Shown here: in pieces, positions 51,995 through 61,205 of the stretch | Layout of the letters: each line of letters opens with the position of its first letter | Position numbering within the stretch: position 1 is the first letter of the stretch | Source: Dermatophilus congolensis | GTDB lineage: Bacteria; Actinomycetota; Actinomycetes; Actinomycetales; Dermatophilaceae | Length of the DNA: 64,000 nt | Direction: 5' to 3' | Assembly: GCF_900447215.1 (NCBI RefSeq) | Contig: NZ_UFYA01000001.1 | Span: forward strand, 2,356,001-2,420,000 | Notes under the pieces: generated by a model | Database searches by the model: none | What the model was told of the DNA's origin: nothing | What the model saw: the letters and a program-made list of their open reading frames with translations, nothing else | Made by a program: the position numbers and the translations under genes

Positions 51995-53836
51995 GTGGTT
52001 GATGTAGTTGCAGCGATGGACAAGGCCGGATTGACGAACGCGTCCGTGCGCGAATTCGTCAGTCACTGGGCAGAAATTACCGGAGCGAAAAACGTCGAAG
52101 TGGTCAGCGCATCCGACGATGCCCGCCTCATCCAAGAAGCACTCGACGCCGGCGAACTTCAACCCGCAGGCCAAGGGCGTTACTACTCACGCAGCTACTC
52201 CAAAGACACCGCCCGATCAGAATCACGCACCATCGTTGCCACTGCCGATGAAAAAGATAAAGGCGTCTACAACAACTGGCGTCACTCCAGTGAAATGAAG
52301 CCACTGCTCGAAAACCTCATGCGCGGTGCGAGCGAAGGCAAAACCATGTACGTGATCCCCTACCTCATGGCACAGCCCGGATCACCCCTGGAAAAATACG
52401 CCGCCGGAGTCGAACTCACCGACAACCGTGCAGTCGTACTCCACATGATCCGCATGGCCCGTGTCGGCGTTGACCTCATCAACAACCTCGAAGACCCCGA
52501 CACCTTCGTCCGCGCCGTTCATGTCACCGGCGACCTGGAAAACCTCGGCCAAGGAACCCCAGAAGACAAGCGATACTTCGTCACCGTCGCCGACGAACGA
52601 CTCATCCTGCACTTCGGATCCTCCTATGGCGGCAACGCCCTCCTGGGAAAAATCGCCCACGGCCTACGCCAAGCCGCCTACGACGGCTGGGCCAGCAAAA
52701 AATTCCTTGGCGAGCAGTACCTCCTCCTAGGAATTGAAGACAAAGAAACCGGCAAGAAGTACCACATCACCGGTGGATTCCCCAGCGCATCTGGCAAAAC
52801 CAACCTCGCCATGACATTGCCGCCAGATGCACTCGGCGACCGCTACAGCGTCAAGTTCTACGGCGACGACATTGCCTGGCTCTGGGTTGACGAAAAGAGC
52901 GGCAAACTCATGGGCCTCAACCCCGAAAACGGTGTCTTCGGTGTCGCAAAAGACACCAACGAAAAAACCAACCCCACCGCCATCGCAGCCGTCCAAGAAG
53001 GCAGCGGCGCGATCTTCACAAACATTGCCTACAACACCAAAACTCACGAAGTCTGGTGGGAAGGCCGCACCCCAACCCCGCCAGCCGACCTCGACGGCTG
53101 GTACGACTGGAAAGGCCAGGCCATCGCCGAACGCAGCGAGGCCGAAAAAGACGAACCCTGGGCCCACCCAAACAGCCGCTTCACCAGCACCCTAGCCAAC
53201 GTTCCCAACGTTGCGCCTGACTACAACGACCCCGTCGGCGTTGAAATCGACGCCATCATTTTCGGCGGCCGTACCCGTGACCGCGAACCCCTCATTCGCG
53301 CCATCACCGATCTGGCCGAAGGCGTCTACGACGGCCTCACCCTCGGAGCCGAAGCCACCTTCGCCGCCGAAGGTGTCGACGGACAACTGCGCTACGACCC
53401 CATGTCCAACCGACCCTTCATGTCTTACTCCGAAGGTGACTACGCCCGCCACTACCTCGACGTCATCGGTCGAGCCACAGACAAACCGCTATTCGCCCAC
53501 GTCAACTGGTTTGCCCGTGACCCTGAAGACGGCCACTACCTCTGGCCCGGATTCCGCGAAAACCTGCGCGCACTGTTGTGGCTAATGGACCTCAAAGCAG
53601 GTAAGGCCAAAGGCCGTAAAACCGCCGTCGGGGTCCTCCCCACCCAAGATGAGCTCAACCTGGAAGGACTTGACATTCCCCAGGAAGACCTCGACCGCAT
53701 CCTTTCCATCGACGTGCCTCGCTGGAAGCAAGAGATGGGCTTCCGTGCCGAGCACCTCGAACAATTCCCCAACCTGCCCGAAGAAATTTGGGAAGCCCAC
53801 CGCCGCGTCGAAGCAGACCTCAATAAAGAGGACTAA
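51995..53836 (+). CDS. pckG: phosphoenolpyruvate carboxykinase (GTP), divergent
   Basis: Converts oxaloacetate and GTP to PEP, CO2 and GDP, the first committed step of gluconeogenesis. It has 613 residues. The P-loop reads GGFPSASGKTNLAM (about 261-273), the metal site YGDDIAWLW follows, and FGGRTRDREPLI plus WFARDPEDGHYLWPGFREN are typical of the GTP class. Two points are unusual. The near-invariant P-loop cysteine is Ser266 (TCT), and the early motif reads KGVYNNWR rather than DAGPTNNW. GTG start, so the N terminus is VVDVVAAMDKAG. Confidence 0.93.
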   Translation: MVDVVAAMDKAGLTNASVREFVSHWAEITGAKNVEVVSASDDARLIQEALDAGELQPAGQGRYYSRSYSKDTARSESRTIVATADEKDKGVYNNWRHSSEMKPLLENLMRGASEGKTMYVIPYLMAQPGSPLEKYAAGVELTDNRAVVLHMIRMARVGVDLINNLEDPDTFVRAVHVTGDLENLGQGTPEDKRYFVTVADERLILHFGSSYGGNALLGKIAHGLRQAAYDGWASKKFLGEQYLLLGIEDKETGKKYHITGGFPSASGKTNLAMTLPPDALGDRYSVKFYGDDIAWLWVDEKSGKLMGLNPENGVFGVAKDTNEKTNPTAIAAVQEGSGAIFTNIAYNTKTHEVWWEGRTPTPPADLDGWYDWKGQAIAERSEAEKDEPWAHPNSRFTSTLANVPNVAPDYNDPVGVEIDAIIFGGRTRDREPLIRAITDLAEGVYDGLTLGAEATFAAEGVDGQLRYDPMSNRPFMSYSEGDYARHYLDVIGRATDKPLFAHVNWFARDPEDGHYLWPGFRENLRALLWLMDLKAGKAKGRKTAVGVLPTQDELNLEGLDIPQEDLDRILSIDVPRWKQEMGFRAEHLEQFPNLPEEIWEAHRRVEADLNKED

Positions 53837-53854
53837 GTAGGCACGCGCGGTACT

Positions 53855-53938
53855 GGTTCACCTCGTAACTGGAGGTGCGAGGTGAACCATGCGGTGGTCT
53901 GCACGGTGCGTTCGAGGAGCCGTGTCGTGCAGACCACC
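53855..53938 (+). terminator. two tandem hairpins after pckG
   Basis: The first hairpin is GGTTCACCTCG / CGAGGTGAACC (53855-53888), the second GGTGGTCTGCACG / CGTGCAGACCACC (53893-53938); all arms pair exactly. Together they make a double terminator or a structured leader of the next small gene. Confidence 0.75.
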
Positions 53939-53970
53939 AACTCACTAAGCACCCAAACCCAGAAAGACAG

Positions 53971-54300
53971 ATGCTCGACCCCCGTCACGACACCATCTGG
54001 CGAGCCCGACACAGTGTATGGATGCTGCCCATCCTGCTCGGCGCAGGCCTCATCGCCTGGTCAGGGTTCGCCTGGATCGCATTCCGTGCTCGTCAGAAAA
54101 GCTGGTGGATCATCGCCGCCGCATACCTGCTAGGCGCGGCCGCGGTGCTGCTTTGGCCTCCAACAGCACGTGGAAAACAAAGCACAGCGCTCCTAGCCCT
54201 GTGGGCTTCAGCCATCGTCGTCGCAGCCATTCTGCGCAACCCCTACCTTGAATGCGCCTATAAGCGCCAGGTCAGCTGCGCCTACCACACCTACATATAA
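53971..54300 (+). CDS. small membrane protein of unknown function
   Basis: A 109-residue protein with three hydrophobic segments: VWMLPILLGAGLIAWSGFAW, SWWIIAAAYLLGAAAVLLW and STALLALWASAIVVAAIL. The N terminus is cytosolic and charged (MLDPRHDTIWRARH), and the short tail has two cysteines (LECAYKRQVSCAYH). The ribosome site AGAAAGACAG is moderate. No family was recognised. It follows the hairpins after pckG and ends against a convergent terminator. Confidence 0.65.
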   Translation: MLDPRHDTIWRARHSVWMLPILLGAGLIAWSGFAWIAFRARQKSWWIIAAAYLLGAAAVLLWPPTARGKQSTALLALWASAIVVAAILRNPYLECAYKRQVSCAYHTYI

Positions 54301-54327
54301 CAATCCGGCAAGCGCTCTACATGACGA

Positions 54328-54357
54328 GACCGTCGGCGACACATGTCGCCGACGGTC
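54328..54357. terminator. bidirectional terminator between the small membrane protein and cyclophilin genes
   Basis: GACCGTCGGCGACA pairs with TGTCGCCGACGGTC with almost no loop, between convergent genes. Confidence 0.8.
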
Positions 54358-54380
54358 AGTTCTCCCTCATGCGGGAGGCG

Positions 54381-55088
54381 TTACTTCTCAGTGATAGTGA
54401 CCTTCTCTACCTTGTGCACCTTGCTCGGTACACCAGCCTGGTCGCCAGCCTCACCGCCGTCTGCCTCGATTTTCTTCACGACGTCCATTCCCTTAGTGAC
54501 CTGACCAAACAGGGAGTAATTCGGAGGCAGACCCACGCCTGCCTCACCAGTCACCACAAAGAACTGGCTCCCGCCAGAGTTGGGCTCGCCTGTATTTGCC
54601 ATCGCAATCGAGCCAACTTTGTACTCGCCTTGCTGCGGGAACTCATCTTCAATTCGGTACCCGGGGCCACCTCGACCAGTTCCTTCATGGTCACCACCTT
54701 GGATCATGAAGTCTTTGATTACGCGGTGGAAAGGCGTGGTGTCGTAGTACTTGTTCCGTGCGAGGAACACGAAGTTATTCACCGTTTTTGGTGCTTTCTT
54801 CTGATCCAGCAGTACATCGAACTCACCTACGTCAGTTTTCACCGTCGCGGTATACGTCTTTTTGTCATCGATGCATTGCGGCGCTGGCCCAGGGAACTGG
54901 GTAGTCCGCTTCTCTGCGCCATCGGCAGGAGGACATTCCACCTTTCCCGTAGGAGCAGCACTGGCTGGTTGCGACGCTGAGGCGCTCTGGGAGGATGAAT
55001 CTGCTCCGGCATTGTTAGACGACGAGCCGCACGCCGTGAGGGTCAATGCGGCCAAGGACACGACAAGGGCTGTAGTCGAGATACGCAC
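54381..55088 (-). CDS. cyclophilin-type peptidyl-prolyl isomerase, lipoprotein
   Basis: Catalyses proline isomerisation in exported proteins. The 235-residue precursor has a lipoprotein signal with lipobox LTAC (Cys20), a Ser/Ala-rich spacer and a cyclophilin domain with FHRVIKDFMIQGGD, SGGSQFFVV and NYSLFGQVTKG. The catalytic arginine is in FHRVI. It should sit on the outer face of the membrane. GTG start. The gene-free region upstream presumably holds its promoter. Confidence 0.94.
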   Translation of the reverse strand: MRISTTALVVSLAALTLTACGSSSNNAGADSSSQSASASQPASAAPTGKVECPPADGAEKRTTQFPGPAPQCIDDKKTYTATVKTDVGEFDVLLDQKKAPKTVNNFVFLARNKYYDTTPFHRVIKDFMIQGGDHEGTGRGGPGYRIEDEFPQQGEYKVGSIAMANTGEPNSGGSQFFVVTGEAGVGLPPNYSLFGQVTKGMDVVKKIEADGGEAGDQAGVPSKVHKVEKVTITEK

Positions 55089-55466
55089 AAAACAAAGGTA
55101 GTTGCTGGCAGCGGCCCACGCCGTATAAGCCAGCTACGACGCGCCTGATCTGTTCAGCTAAGAGAAGACTCTCTTGTATTTCATCCACGATGAATACAGG
55201 AGACACCTCCCGGCAGAAAACTTGTCCATACACGGTGAGAAAAACTCGATTACCTCAACAAAAAGACCCACGATCTTCGAAATTGAGCGCCCTCAATGCG
55301 GTGAAAATAGAGGGCTTGACCTGCGTGTTCACCGGATAAAACAGTTCGTCCACAATGTGGAGAAGGTATGTGGATAGAACAGACTTACGGGATCATTCCG
55401 CATCCAGCACAGTTGCCCTGAAAAACCGTCCTGGTCGACTGTCTGTAGCGGCCCAACGCGTGACGC
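55089..55466. promoter_or_regulatory. cyclophilin upstream region
   Basis: 378 bases with no convincing gene. It contains a near-consensus DnaA box TGTGGATAG (55369-55377) next to GTCCACAATGTGGA, and an inverted pair GCCCTC...GAGGGC near 55289-55314. The promoter of the cyclophilin gene must lie here, but no clear -35/-10 pair was identified. Confidence 0.4.
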
Positions 55467-56348
55467 TCACAAATATGCACCCATCGCAGCTAAAGCTTCA
55501 TTCCCGTATGAACCCCCAAACATGATGGTGTGTACCAACAAAGGAGGAAGCTGATACCACCGCACGCGCGACTTCCAACCGTCCGCTAATGGCGCAACTT
55601 CTTCATAAGCAGCAAAAGCCCGCGAACCAAACCCACCAAACAACATCATCATCGCCACGTCGTACTCTCGGTGCCCCCAAAAAACAGCCGGATCCACCAA
55701 CCAATTCCTGCCATTCACATCAACAAGACGATTCCCCGCCCATAAATCCCCATGCAATAAAGCAGGCGGCTCCACAGCCCCACATAATTCATCTGCCCTT
55801 TGTGCCAACCGCTCCACCAAGCCCCGCGCACGTGGATCTAACCTGCCTACCGCTACTGCCTGCTCCGTCAAAGGCACCAGCCTGCGTTCTGCGAAAAACT
55901 CCGACCACCGGTCACAGGGGCGCTCATCCAGGCCGACCGTCCCTAAAACCCCCCGAGTATCGTCACTGACCCCACCAAAAAACTCATTCGACGAACCATG
56001 CAGCCCCGCCAATCCTCGACCAAACTCCTCCTCAATCACTGCCGACCCGCGCTCACCTTCATCAACCCACTCCAACACCAACCCCCGCCGCGATGAAGAC
56101 AGCACCCGCGGCACATTCAAAGATGCCGGAGCATGCTCTCGCAATGCCTGTAGTCCCAATGCTTCATGCTCAAACATCCCCGGCACCGGATCTGGCAATA
56201 CCTTGATAAACACAGCACCATCGGGAGTCTGAGCCCGAAAAGACCTCGCCACATCTCCGCCGCGCACCGGAGTCACATCGAAAAGACGAAATCCTTCCCA
56301 CACATCCCTGAAATCCCGCAAGCCATCAGGGATAACCCCAATACTCAT
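55467..56348 (-). CDS. fructosamine kinase family protein
   Basis: A 293-residue phosphotransferase of the ketosamine-3-kinase/aminoglycoside kinase fold. It probably phosphorylates glycated amines so that they fall off proteins. Visible are VFIKVLPDP (ATP-binding lysine), the N-lobe acid region FEHEALGLQALRE, the catalytic loop LLHGDLWAGNRL and metal site LVDPAVFWGHREYDVAM. The ATG follows AGGAAG; an upstream ATG adding ten residues is less likely. Divergent from the S4-domain gene. Confidence 0.9.
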   Translation of the reverse strand: MSIGVIPDGLRDFRDVWEGFRLFDVTPVRGGDVARSFRAQTPDGAVFIKVLPDPVPGMFEHEALGLQALREHAPASLNVPRVLSSSRRGLVLEWVDEGERGSAVIEEEFGRGLAGLHGSSNEFFGGVSDDTRGVLGTVGLDERPCDRWSEFFAERRLVPLTEQAVAVGRLDPRARGLVERLAQRADELCGAVEPPALLHGDLWAGNRLVDVNGRNWLVDPAVFWGHREYDVAMMMLFGGFGSRAFAAYEEVAPLADGWKSRVRWYQLPPLLVHTIMFGGSYGNEALAAMGAYL

Positions 56349-56432
56349 TCGACTTCCTACCTCGTCTAAGCCGATCAACGCCCACAGCGAGCAACCCTCC
56401 GCCCCGCCATGCTGTCCCGATACGCTAAACCG

Positions 56433-56825
56433 ATGGCGGAGAACAGCACAGTACGGATTGACGTGTGGCTATGGGCTGTCCGCGTCTATAAAACACGTTC
56501 ACTCGCAGCCAGCGCCTGCAAAAACGGGCGAGTCACCATTGATGGAAACAAAGCCAAACCATCCTCCAACGTCAAAATCGGCAGCAAAGTCGAAGTTCGT
56601 AAGATTGAAGGCACGCGCATTCTGCAGGCCGTGCAGCTGCTCAATAAACGCGTCGGTGCGCCAGTAGCTGCCGAAGCAGTCATTGATACTTCCCCGCCCG
56701 CGCCCCCACGCCAATTCCGCCCCGCTGCAGTAGCTGTCCGGGAACCCGGCGCGGGACGTCCCACCAAACGCGAACGCCGCGAACTTGATCGCCTCCGCGG
56801 TCGCAGTGGCAACCGCATCCGATAG
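56433..56825 (+). CDS. S4-domain RNA-binding protein (Hsp15/HslR-like)
   Basis: A 130-residue protein with an N-terminal S4 fold: VRIDVWLWAVRVYKTRSLA, CKNGRVTIDGNKAKPSSNV and IGSKVEVRK. The C-terminal half is rich in proline and arginine. Hsp15-type proteins bind stalled 50S subunits carrying nascent chains. The start is the ATG giving MAENSTVRIDVW; an earlier ATG eight codons upstream is possible. Confidence 0.9.
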   Translation: MAENSTVRIDVWLWAVRVYKTRSLAASACKNGRVTIDGNKAKPSSNVKIGSKVEVRKIEGTRILQAVQLLNKRVGAPVAAEAVIDTSPPAPPRQFRPAAVAVREPGAGRPTKRERRELDRLRGRSGNRIR

Positions 56826-56903
56826 AGCCCCAATTTCACTGTGCCTGGCGCTTCTTTGCTGCCAACAGGGTGCCGATTGTTTTCCTAAAGCACCCCACCT
56901 CAA

Positions 56904-56921
56904 TAGTTGCAGTTTCAACTA
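56904..56921. promoter_or_regulatory. MarR-type operator-like dyad over a -10 element
   Basis: TAGTTG-6-CAACTA overlaps TAAAAT (56920-56925), a good -10 sequence, 40 bp before the first gene of the redox operon. Dyads of this form are bound by MarR/DUF24-type redox or quinone sensors; no regulator gene is visible nearby. Confidence 0.5.
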
Positions 56922-56960
56922 AAATGAGATGGAACCCACCCCAACCACCAAGGACACCCC

Positions 56961-58001
56961 ATGGAAAACACCAACCAAGGAAGCTACGTCACCGCAGGAA
57001 AACCCTACGAGCGCGACACCCGATACATCACCACCCGCATCACCCGCGACGGCCGCGACGGATACCCCGTCGAACCACACCGCTACCGCCTCATCGTCTC
57101 CAGAGCCTGCCCCTGGGCCAACCGCACCATGATCGCCCGACGCATCTACGGACTCGAAAACGTCCTCAGCATGGGGATCGCCGGCCCCACCCACGACAAA
57201 CACAGCTGGACCTTCGACCTCGACCCCGAAGGCAAAGACCCCATCCTGGGCATCCACCATCTCAAAGACGCCTACGAAAAACGCCACCCCAACTACCCAC
57301 GCGGAATCACCGTCCCCGCCATCGTCGACACCCACAACGGCGCCGTCGTCACCAACGACTACAACCAAATCACCCTCGACCTCGGCGAAGAATGGCGCCA
57401 CCTCCACCGCGAAGGCTCACCTAACCTCTACCCCCACCACCAACAACACGAACTCGACCAACTCATCAAATACATCTACACAGAAATCAACAACGGCGTA
57501 TACCGCGCCGGATTTGCAGGCAGCCAAGAACAATACGAAGCCGCCTACAACCGACTCTGGACAGCCCTAGACACCCTCGAAGAACGCCTCGCCACCACCC
57601 GCTACCTCATGGGCCCCCAGATAACCGAAGCCGACCTACGCCTCTACCCCACCCTCATCCGATTCGACCTGGCCTACCACGGCCACTTCAAATGCAACCG
57701 CCAACCCCTCTCCACCATGCACAACCTCTGGAACTACCTCAAAGACCTATTCCAAACCCCCGGATTTGGCGACACCAACGACCTCCTGCACATCAAACAG
57801 CACTACTACGGCGTCCACACCGACATCAACCCCACCCAAATCATCCCCAGCGGACCCGACATGAGCGCTCTCCTAGACCCCCACGACCGAGAACGCTTCG
57901 ACACCAACACCTGGGGAGACCACGGCACCCCACCACCCCCACCACCTGCCACCGAAATCGTTGACCCCACCCATACACCACTCCACATCACAAAAAGATG
58001 A
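56961..58001 (+). CDS. glutathionyl-hydroquinone-reductase-like protein
   Basis: A 346-residue member of the Xi-class glutathione transferase family (YqjG/ECM4). The thioredoxin-like half has the active site SRACPWANRTM with Cys50, and the helical half has YIYTEINNGVYRAGFA and LTEADL-like QITEADLRLYPTLIRFD. In actinobacteria, which mostly lack glutathione, such enzymes may use mycothiol to reduce quinone conjugates. AAGGA precedes the ATG. Its stop overlaps the next start (ATGA), so it is the first gene of a coupled operon. Confidence 0.88.
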   Translation: MENTNQGSYVTAGKPYERDTRYITTRITRDGRDGYPVEPHRYRLIVSRACPWANRTMIARRIYGLENVLSMGIAGPTHDKHSWTFDLDPEGKDPILGIHHLKDAYEKRHPNYPRGITVPAIVDTHNGAVVTNDYNQITLDLGEEWRHLHREGSPNLYPHHQQHELDQLIKYIYTEINNGVYRAGFAGSQEQYEAAYNRLWTALDTLEERLATTRYLMGPQITEADLRLYPTLIRFDLAYHGHFKCNRQPLSTMHNLWNYLKDLFQTPGFGDTNDLLHIKQHYYGVHTDINPTQIIPSGPDMSALLDPHDRERFDTNTWGDHGTPPPPPPATEIVDPTHTPLHITKR

Positions 58002-59245
58002 AACCTCAAACTTCCACGCAGCCACATGCTGAATACTTACTCAACGTGACCGCCCCGAACTCCGGACCCAACCGCACAGCCGCACGCGAACGAGCCCGGC
58101 TCCTCGGAATCAACATCGGAGTTCTACTCCTCGTCGCCGCGATCGTGCTCATCGTCGCCCAACTCCTCCCAGCCCTACCCGCACCCATCTACCCAACCGT
58201 CTTCACCGCCGTTGCCGCCATCCTCATCACAACAGGAATCCGCAATGCCCGCCGCGGCAACACCGAAATCGCCCACACCCTCGGCGGCTGGGCCGGCATC
58301 CTCACCCTCCTGCTCACCCTCACCTGGTCATCACTCCTAGGCTGGGGCGGCGCACTCACCTCAACCCTGCTCATCGCCATCACCCTCAACCTAGCCATCG
58401 CCGCCACCCTCCGCTCACCCATCCACCTAGCCATCACCATCCTCACCGCCCTGCCCTGGGCCGCCATCGCCCACCTCTACGAAATCCCACCCATCCCCGC
58501 ACTCATCCTCAGCGCCATCGGACTCTTCTGGCTCACCAACATCCAGTACTCCCACATCCTGGCCATCACCACCACACTCACCTTGCCCGTCAGCCTCACT
58601 CTCCTCCTGCACCCCTGGACCCACGACACCATCGCCATCGACGGCGCCGACATCGCAACCATGGCCGGACTCATCCTCCTGTGCTCCACCCTGGCCGGAC
58701 TCACCACCAAAAAAACCCCCGACGAGCGCCTCTGGCCCACCACACGCACCACCATCCTCACCGCCCTCATCATCCAAACTCTCGCCGGGGCCGTACCTGC
58801 CATCGCCAGCCACCTCACTCCCACCCACCCCTGGCCAGGCCTGCTCCTCGGCGCCGCCTGCGCCCTCGCCGCCTGCGCCCTCGCAGTTCACCACGGCACT
58901 CGAACCGGCTGGTGGACCCTCACCGCCCACGCCGCCCTCCTATGGGGATCAGTCCTGACCACCCTGACCACCCCCACCCCCTGGACCACCCTCATCATCG
59001 TCATGGCCTACGGAACCCTCCTCATCCGCATCACCCGCCACGCTGGCGCAGACACCCGCACCGGAATTGCCGCCCTCGCCGCCCTCGCCGCCCTCGCCAC
59101 CGCAACAACCCTCATCACCCAACCTGCCCCCTACACCGCCGCACTCATCCTCGCCCTCATCGGCGCCCTCATCATCACCACAGCCCTAAGCCGCGGCCCC
59201 GTACCACCCACCGGCCGCACCGACGGACGAGAGGTCACCCCATGA
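57998..59245 (+). CDS. polytopic membrane protein of unknown function
   Basis: A 415-residue protein with roughly 12-13 hydrophobic segments in closely spaced pairs, for example IGVLLLVAAIVLIVAQLL and LITALSRGP near the end. A hydrophilic start of about 35 residues precedes the first segment. No family or transport motif was recognised. It overlaps the genes on both sides (ATGA at each junction), so it is translationally coupled to the reductase and the GMC oxidoreductase and likely works with them. GTG at residue 27 is an alternative start. Confidence 0.75.
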   Translation: MKPQTSTQPHAEYLLNVTAPNSGPNRTAARERARLLGINIGVLLLVAAIVLIVAQLLPALPAPIYPTVFTAVAAILITTGIRNARRGNTEIAHTLGGWAGILTLLLTLTWSSLLGWGGALTSTLLIAITLNLAIAATLRSPIHLAITILTALPWAAIAHLYEIPPIPALILSAIGLFWLTNIQYSHILAITTTLTLPVSLTLLLHPWTHDTIAIDGADIATMAGLILLCSTLAGLTTKKTPDERLWPTTRTTILTALIIQTLAGAVPAIASHLTPTHPWPGLLLGAACALAACALAVHHGTRTGWWTLTAHAALLWGSVLTTLTTPTPWTTLIIVMAYGTLLIRITRHAGADTRTGIAALAALAALATATTLITQPAPYTAALILALIGALIITTALSRGPVPPTGRTDGREVTP

Positions 59246-61203
59246 TGGTCCCCCGCCGAAACCTCCTCACAGCAGGACTCACCGCCGGAGCAACCCTCGC
59301 CGCAGCCAGCGCCGCAGCCCTACGCCACGACTGGGTCCCCACCCCCAACGCCGGCCCCCGACGCCCCACCATCGACAGCTCCGCCACCGACAACCGCACC
59401 GAATACGACTACATCATCATCGGCTCCGGAGCAGGCGGCGGCCCCCTCGCCGTCCGACTCGCCGAAGCAGGACACACCGTCCTCGTCGTCGACGCAGGCC
59501 CCGCCACCTCATCCCGCGACGTCTACGACGTCCCAGCCTTCCACCTCTTCGCCTCCTCCGACCCAGAAATCAGCTGGGACTTCTGGGTCAAGCACTACAC
59601 CGACCCAACCAAACACGGCAGCGCATACATTCCCCAACACGGCGGAGTCCTCTACCCCCGAGCCTCCACCCTCGGCGGATGTACAACCCACCACGCCCTG
59701 CTCATGCTTGCCCCCGAACTCGAAGACTGGAACTACATCGCACGCCACACCGGCGACCCGTCCTGGAACGCCGCCATCATGAACAAATATCTCCAACGCG
59801 TCCGCGAATGGCTCCCCATCGAAACCAGCCCCGCAGCCCTGCTCGCCCGCGACACCACCCTCGCCCGCATCGTCACCGCAACCATCACCCAACACCCAGC
59901 CCACAACCTCACCCCCGCAGACATCGACCTCAACAACCTCACTGCCAAAGGCACCCTCTTCGACCCCAACGACCCCGCCGCCGTCGAAGCAACACGAACC
60001 GGTGCATGCCTCGTACCCCAATCCAGCCGCAACGGACACAGATACGGCACCCGAGACCGTCTCCTCGACGCCGCCCCACGCCTCACCAGACACCTCTTCT
60101 TCCAAACCGACGCCCTCGTCGAACGCATCACCTTCGACCGCGGCCGCGCCAACCGCCCCCGCGCCACCGGCATCGACCTGGTCATCTCACCCCGCGCCTA
60201 CGGCGCCAGCCCCATCCAACACCGCATCAACACCGACCAACGCAACAAAAATCGCCGACACATCACCGCCCGCCGCGAAGTCATTGTCGCCGCCGGCGCA
60301 TTCAACACCCCACAACTGCTCATGCTCTCCGGCATCGGCGACCCCAAACAACTGCAACGCCACGGCATCCAAACCATCATCGCCTTACCCGGCGTTGGCG
60401 AAAACCTCCAAGACCGATACGAAATGACCGTCGTCACAGAATTCGACCGCCGATTCGCCCTCCTACGCGACGCAGCCTTCGGCGCCCCCAGCGACCTCGA
60501 ACTCCAACGCTGGCGCTCCGGCGACCCCAACGCCCTCTACCGCTCCAACGGCCTACTCATCGGACTCAAAGAAAAATTCGACGGCGGCTCCGACCACCCA
60601 GAACTCTTCATCTTCGGTGCACCCTCCCACTTCACCGGTTACCGACCCAACTTCGCCGAAGACGGAGTCCGCAGCCGCCGCCACTTCAACTGGGCCATCA
60701 TCCGCGGATACCAACAAAGCATGTCCGGATACGTCCGCCTCCGCTCCGCCGACCCCACCACCACACCCGACATCAACTTCCGCTACTTCGACGACGGAAC
60801 CAACACCCCCGGCGCACAAGCCGACCTCGCAGCCATGCGACAAGGCTTCCGCCACGCCCGCTCCGTCAACGACCTCGCCCGCAAACTCCGCTTCACAGAC
60901 GCCGCCCGCGACCACGAAATCTACCCAGGACCCACCATCAACGGACCCGACCTCGACAACCTCATCCGCCGCGACGCATGGGGCCACCACGCCTCATGCA
61001 CCGCACCCATGGGCCCAGACAACAACCCCAAAGCAGTCCTAGACTCCCGCTTCCGTGTCCGCGGCGCCGAAAACCTCCGCGTCGTCGACGCATCCGCCTT
61101 CCCTAAAATCCCCGCACTCTTCCCACTCATGGCCATCTACGCCGCCAGCGAACGCGCCGCCGATGTCATCCTCAACGACGCCCGAACTACCCACACCGCA
61201 TAA
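59242..61203 (+). CDS. Tat-exported GMC family FAD oxidoreductase
   Basis: A 653-residue flavoenzyme. The start MMVPRRNLLTAGLTAGATLA is a Tat signal, implying export of a folded FAD protein. The FAD site is YDYIIIGSGAGGGPLAVRL and the second FAD motif YPRASTLGGCTTHHALL. In choline oxidase the corresponding LGGCSSHN histidine binds FAD covalently, so His150 may do so here. The active-site region WGHHASCTAPMG and the C-terminal VVDASAFPKIPA complete the family pattern. Substrate unknown, probably an alcohol. The start overlaps the membrane gene; the longer upstream frame is not coding. Confidence 0.9.
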   Translation: MMVPRRNLLTAGLTAGATLAAASAAALRHDWVPTPNAGPRRPTIDSSATDNRTEYDYIIIGSGAGGGPLAVRLAEAGHTVLVVDAGPATSSRDVYDVPAFHLFASSDPEISWDFWVKHYTDPTKHGSAYIPQHGGVLYPRASTLGGCTTHHALLMLAPELEDWNYIARHTGDPSWNAAIMNKYLQRVREWLPIETSPAALLARDTTLARIVTATITQHPAHNLTPADIDLNNLTAKGTLFDPNDPAAVEATRTGACLVPQSSRNGHRYGTRDRLLDAAPRLTRHLFFQTDALVERITFDRGRANRPRATGIDLVISPRAYGASPIQHRINTDQRNKNRRHITARREVIVAAGAFNTPQLLMLSGIGDPKQLQRHGIQTIIALPGVGENLQDRYEMTVVTEFDRRFALLRDAAFGAPSDLELQRWRSGDPNALYRSNGLLIGLKEKFDGGSDHPELFIFGAPSHFTGYRPNFAEDGVRSRRHFNWAIIRGYQQSMSGYVRLRSADPTTTPDINFRYFDDGTNTPGAQADLAAMRQGFRHARSVNDLARKLRFTDAARDHEIYPGPTINGPDLDNLIRRDAWGHHASCTAPMGPDNNPKAVLDSRFRVRGAENLRVVDASAFPKIPALFPLMAIYAASERAADVILNDARTTHTA

Positions 61204-61205
61204 CC

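Noticed and set aside
58681-59241. A long upstream extension of the Tat-GMC gene, giving 840 residues
   Set aside because: It is arginine/proline/histidine-rich and overlaps the coding frame of the membrane protein; the Tat signal begins at 59242.
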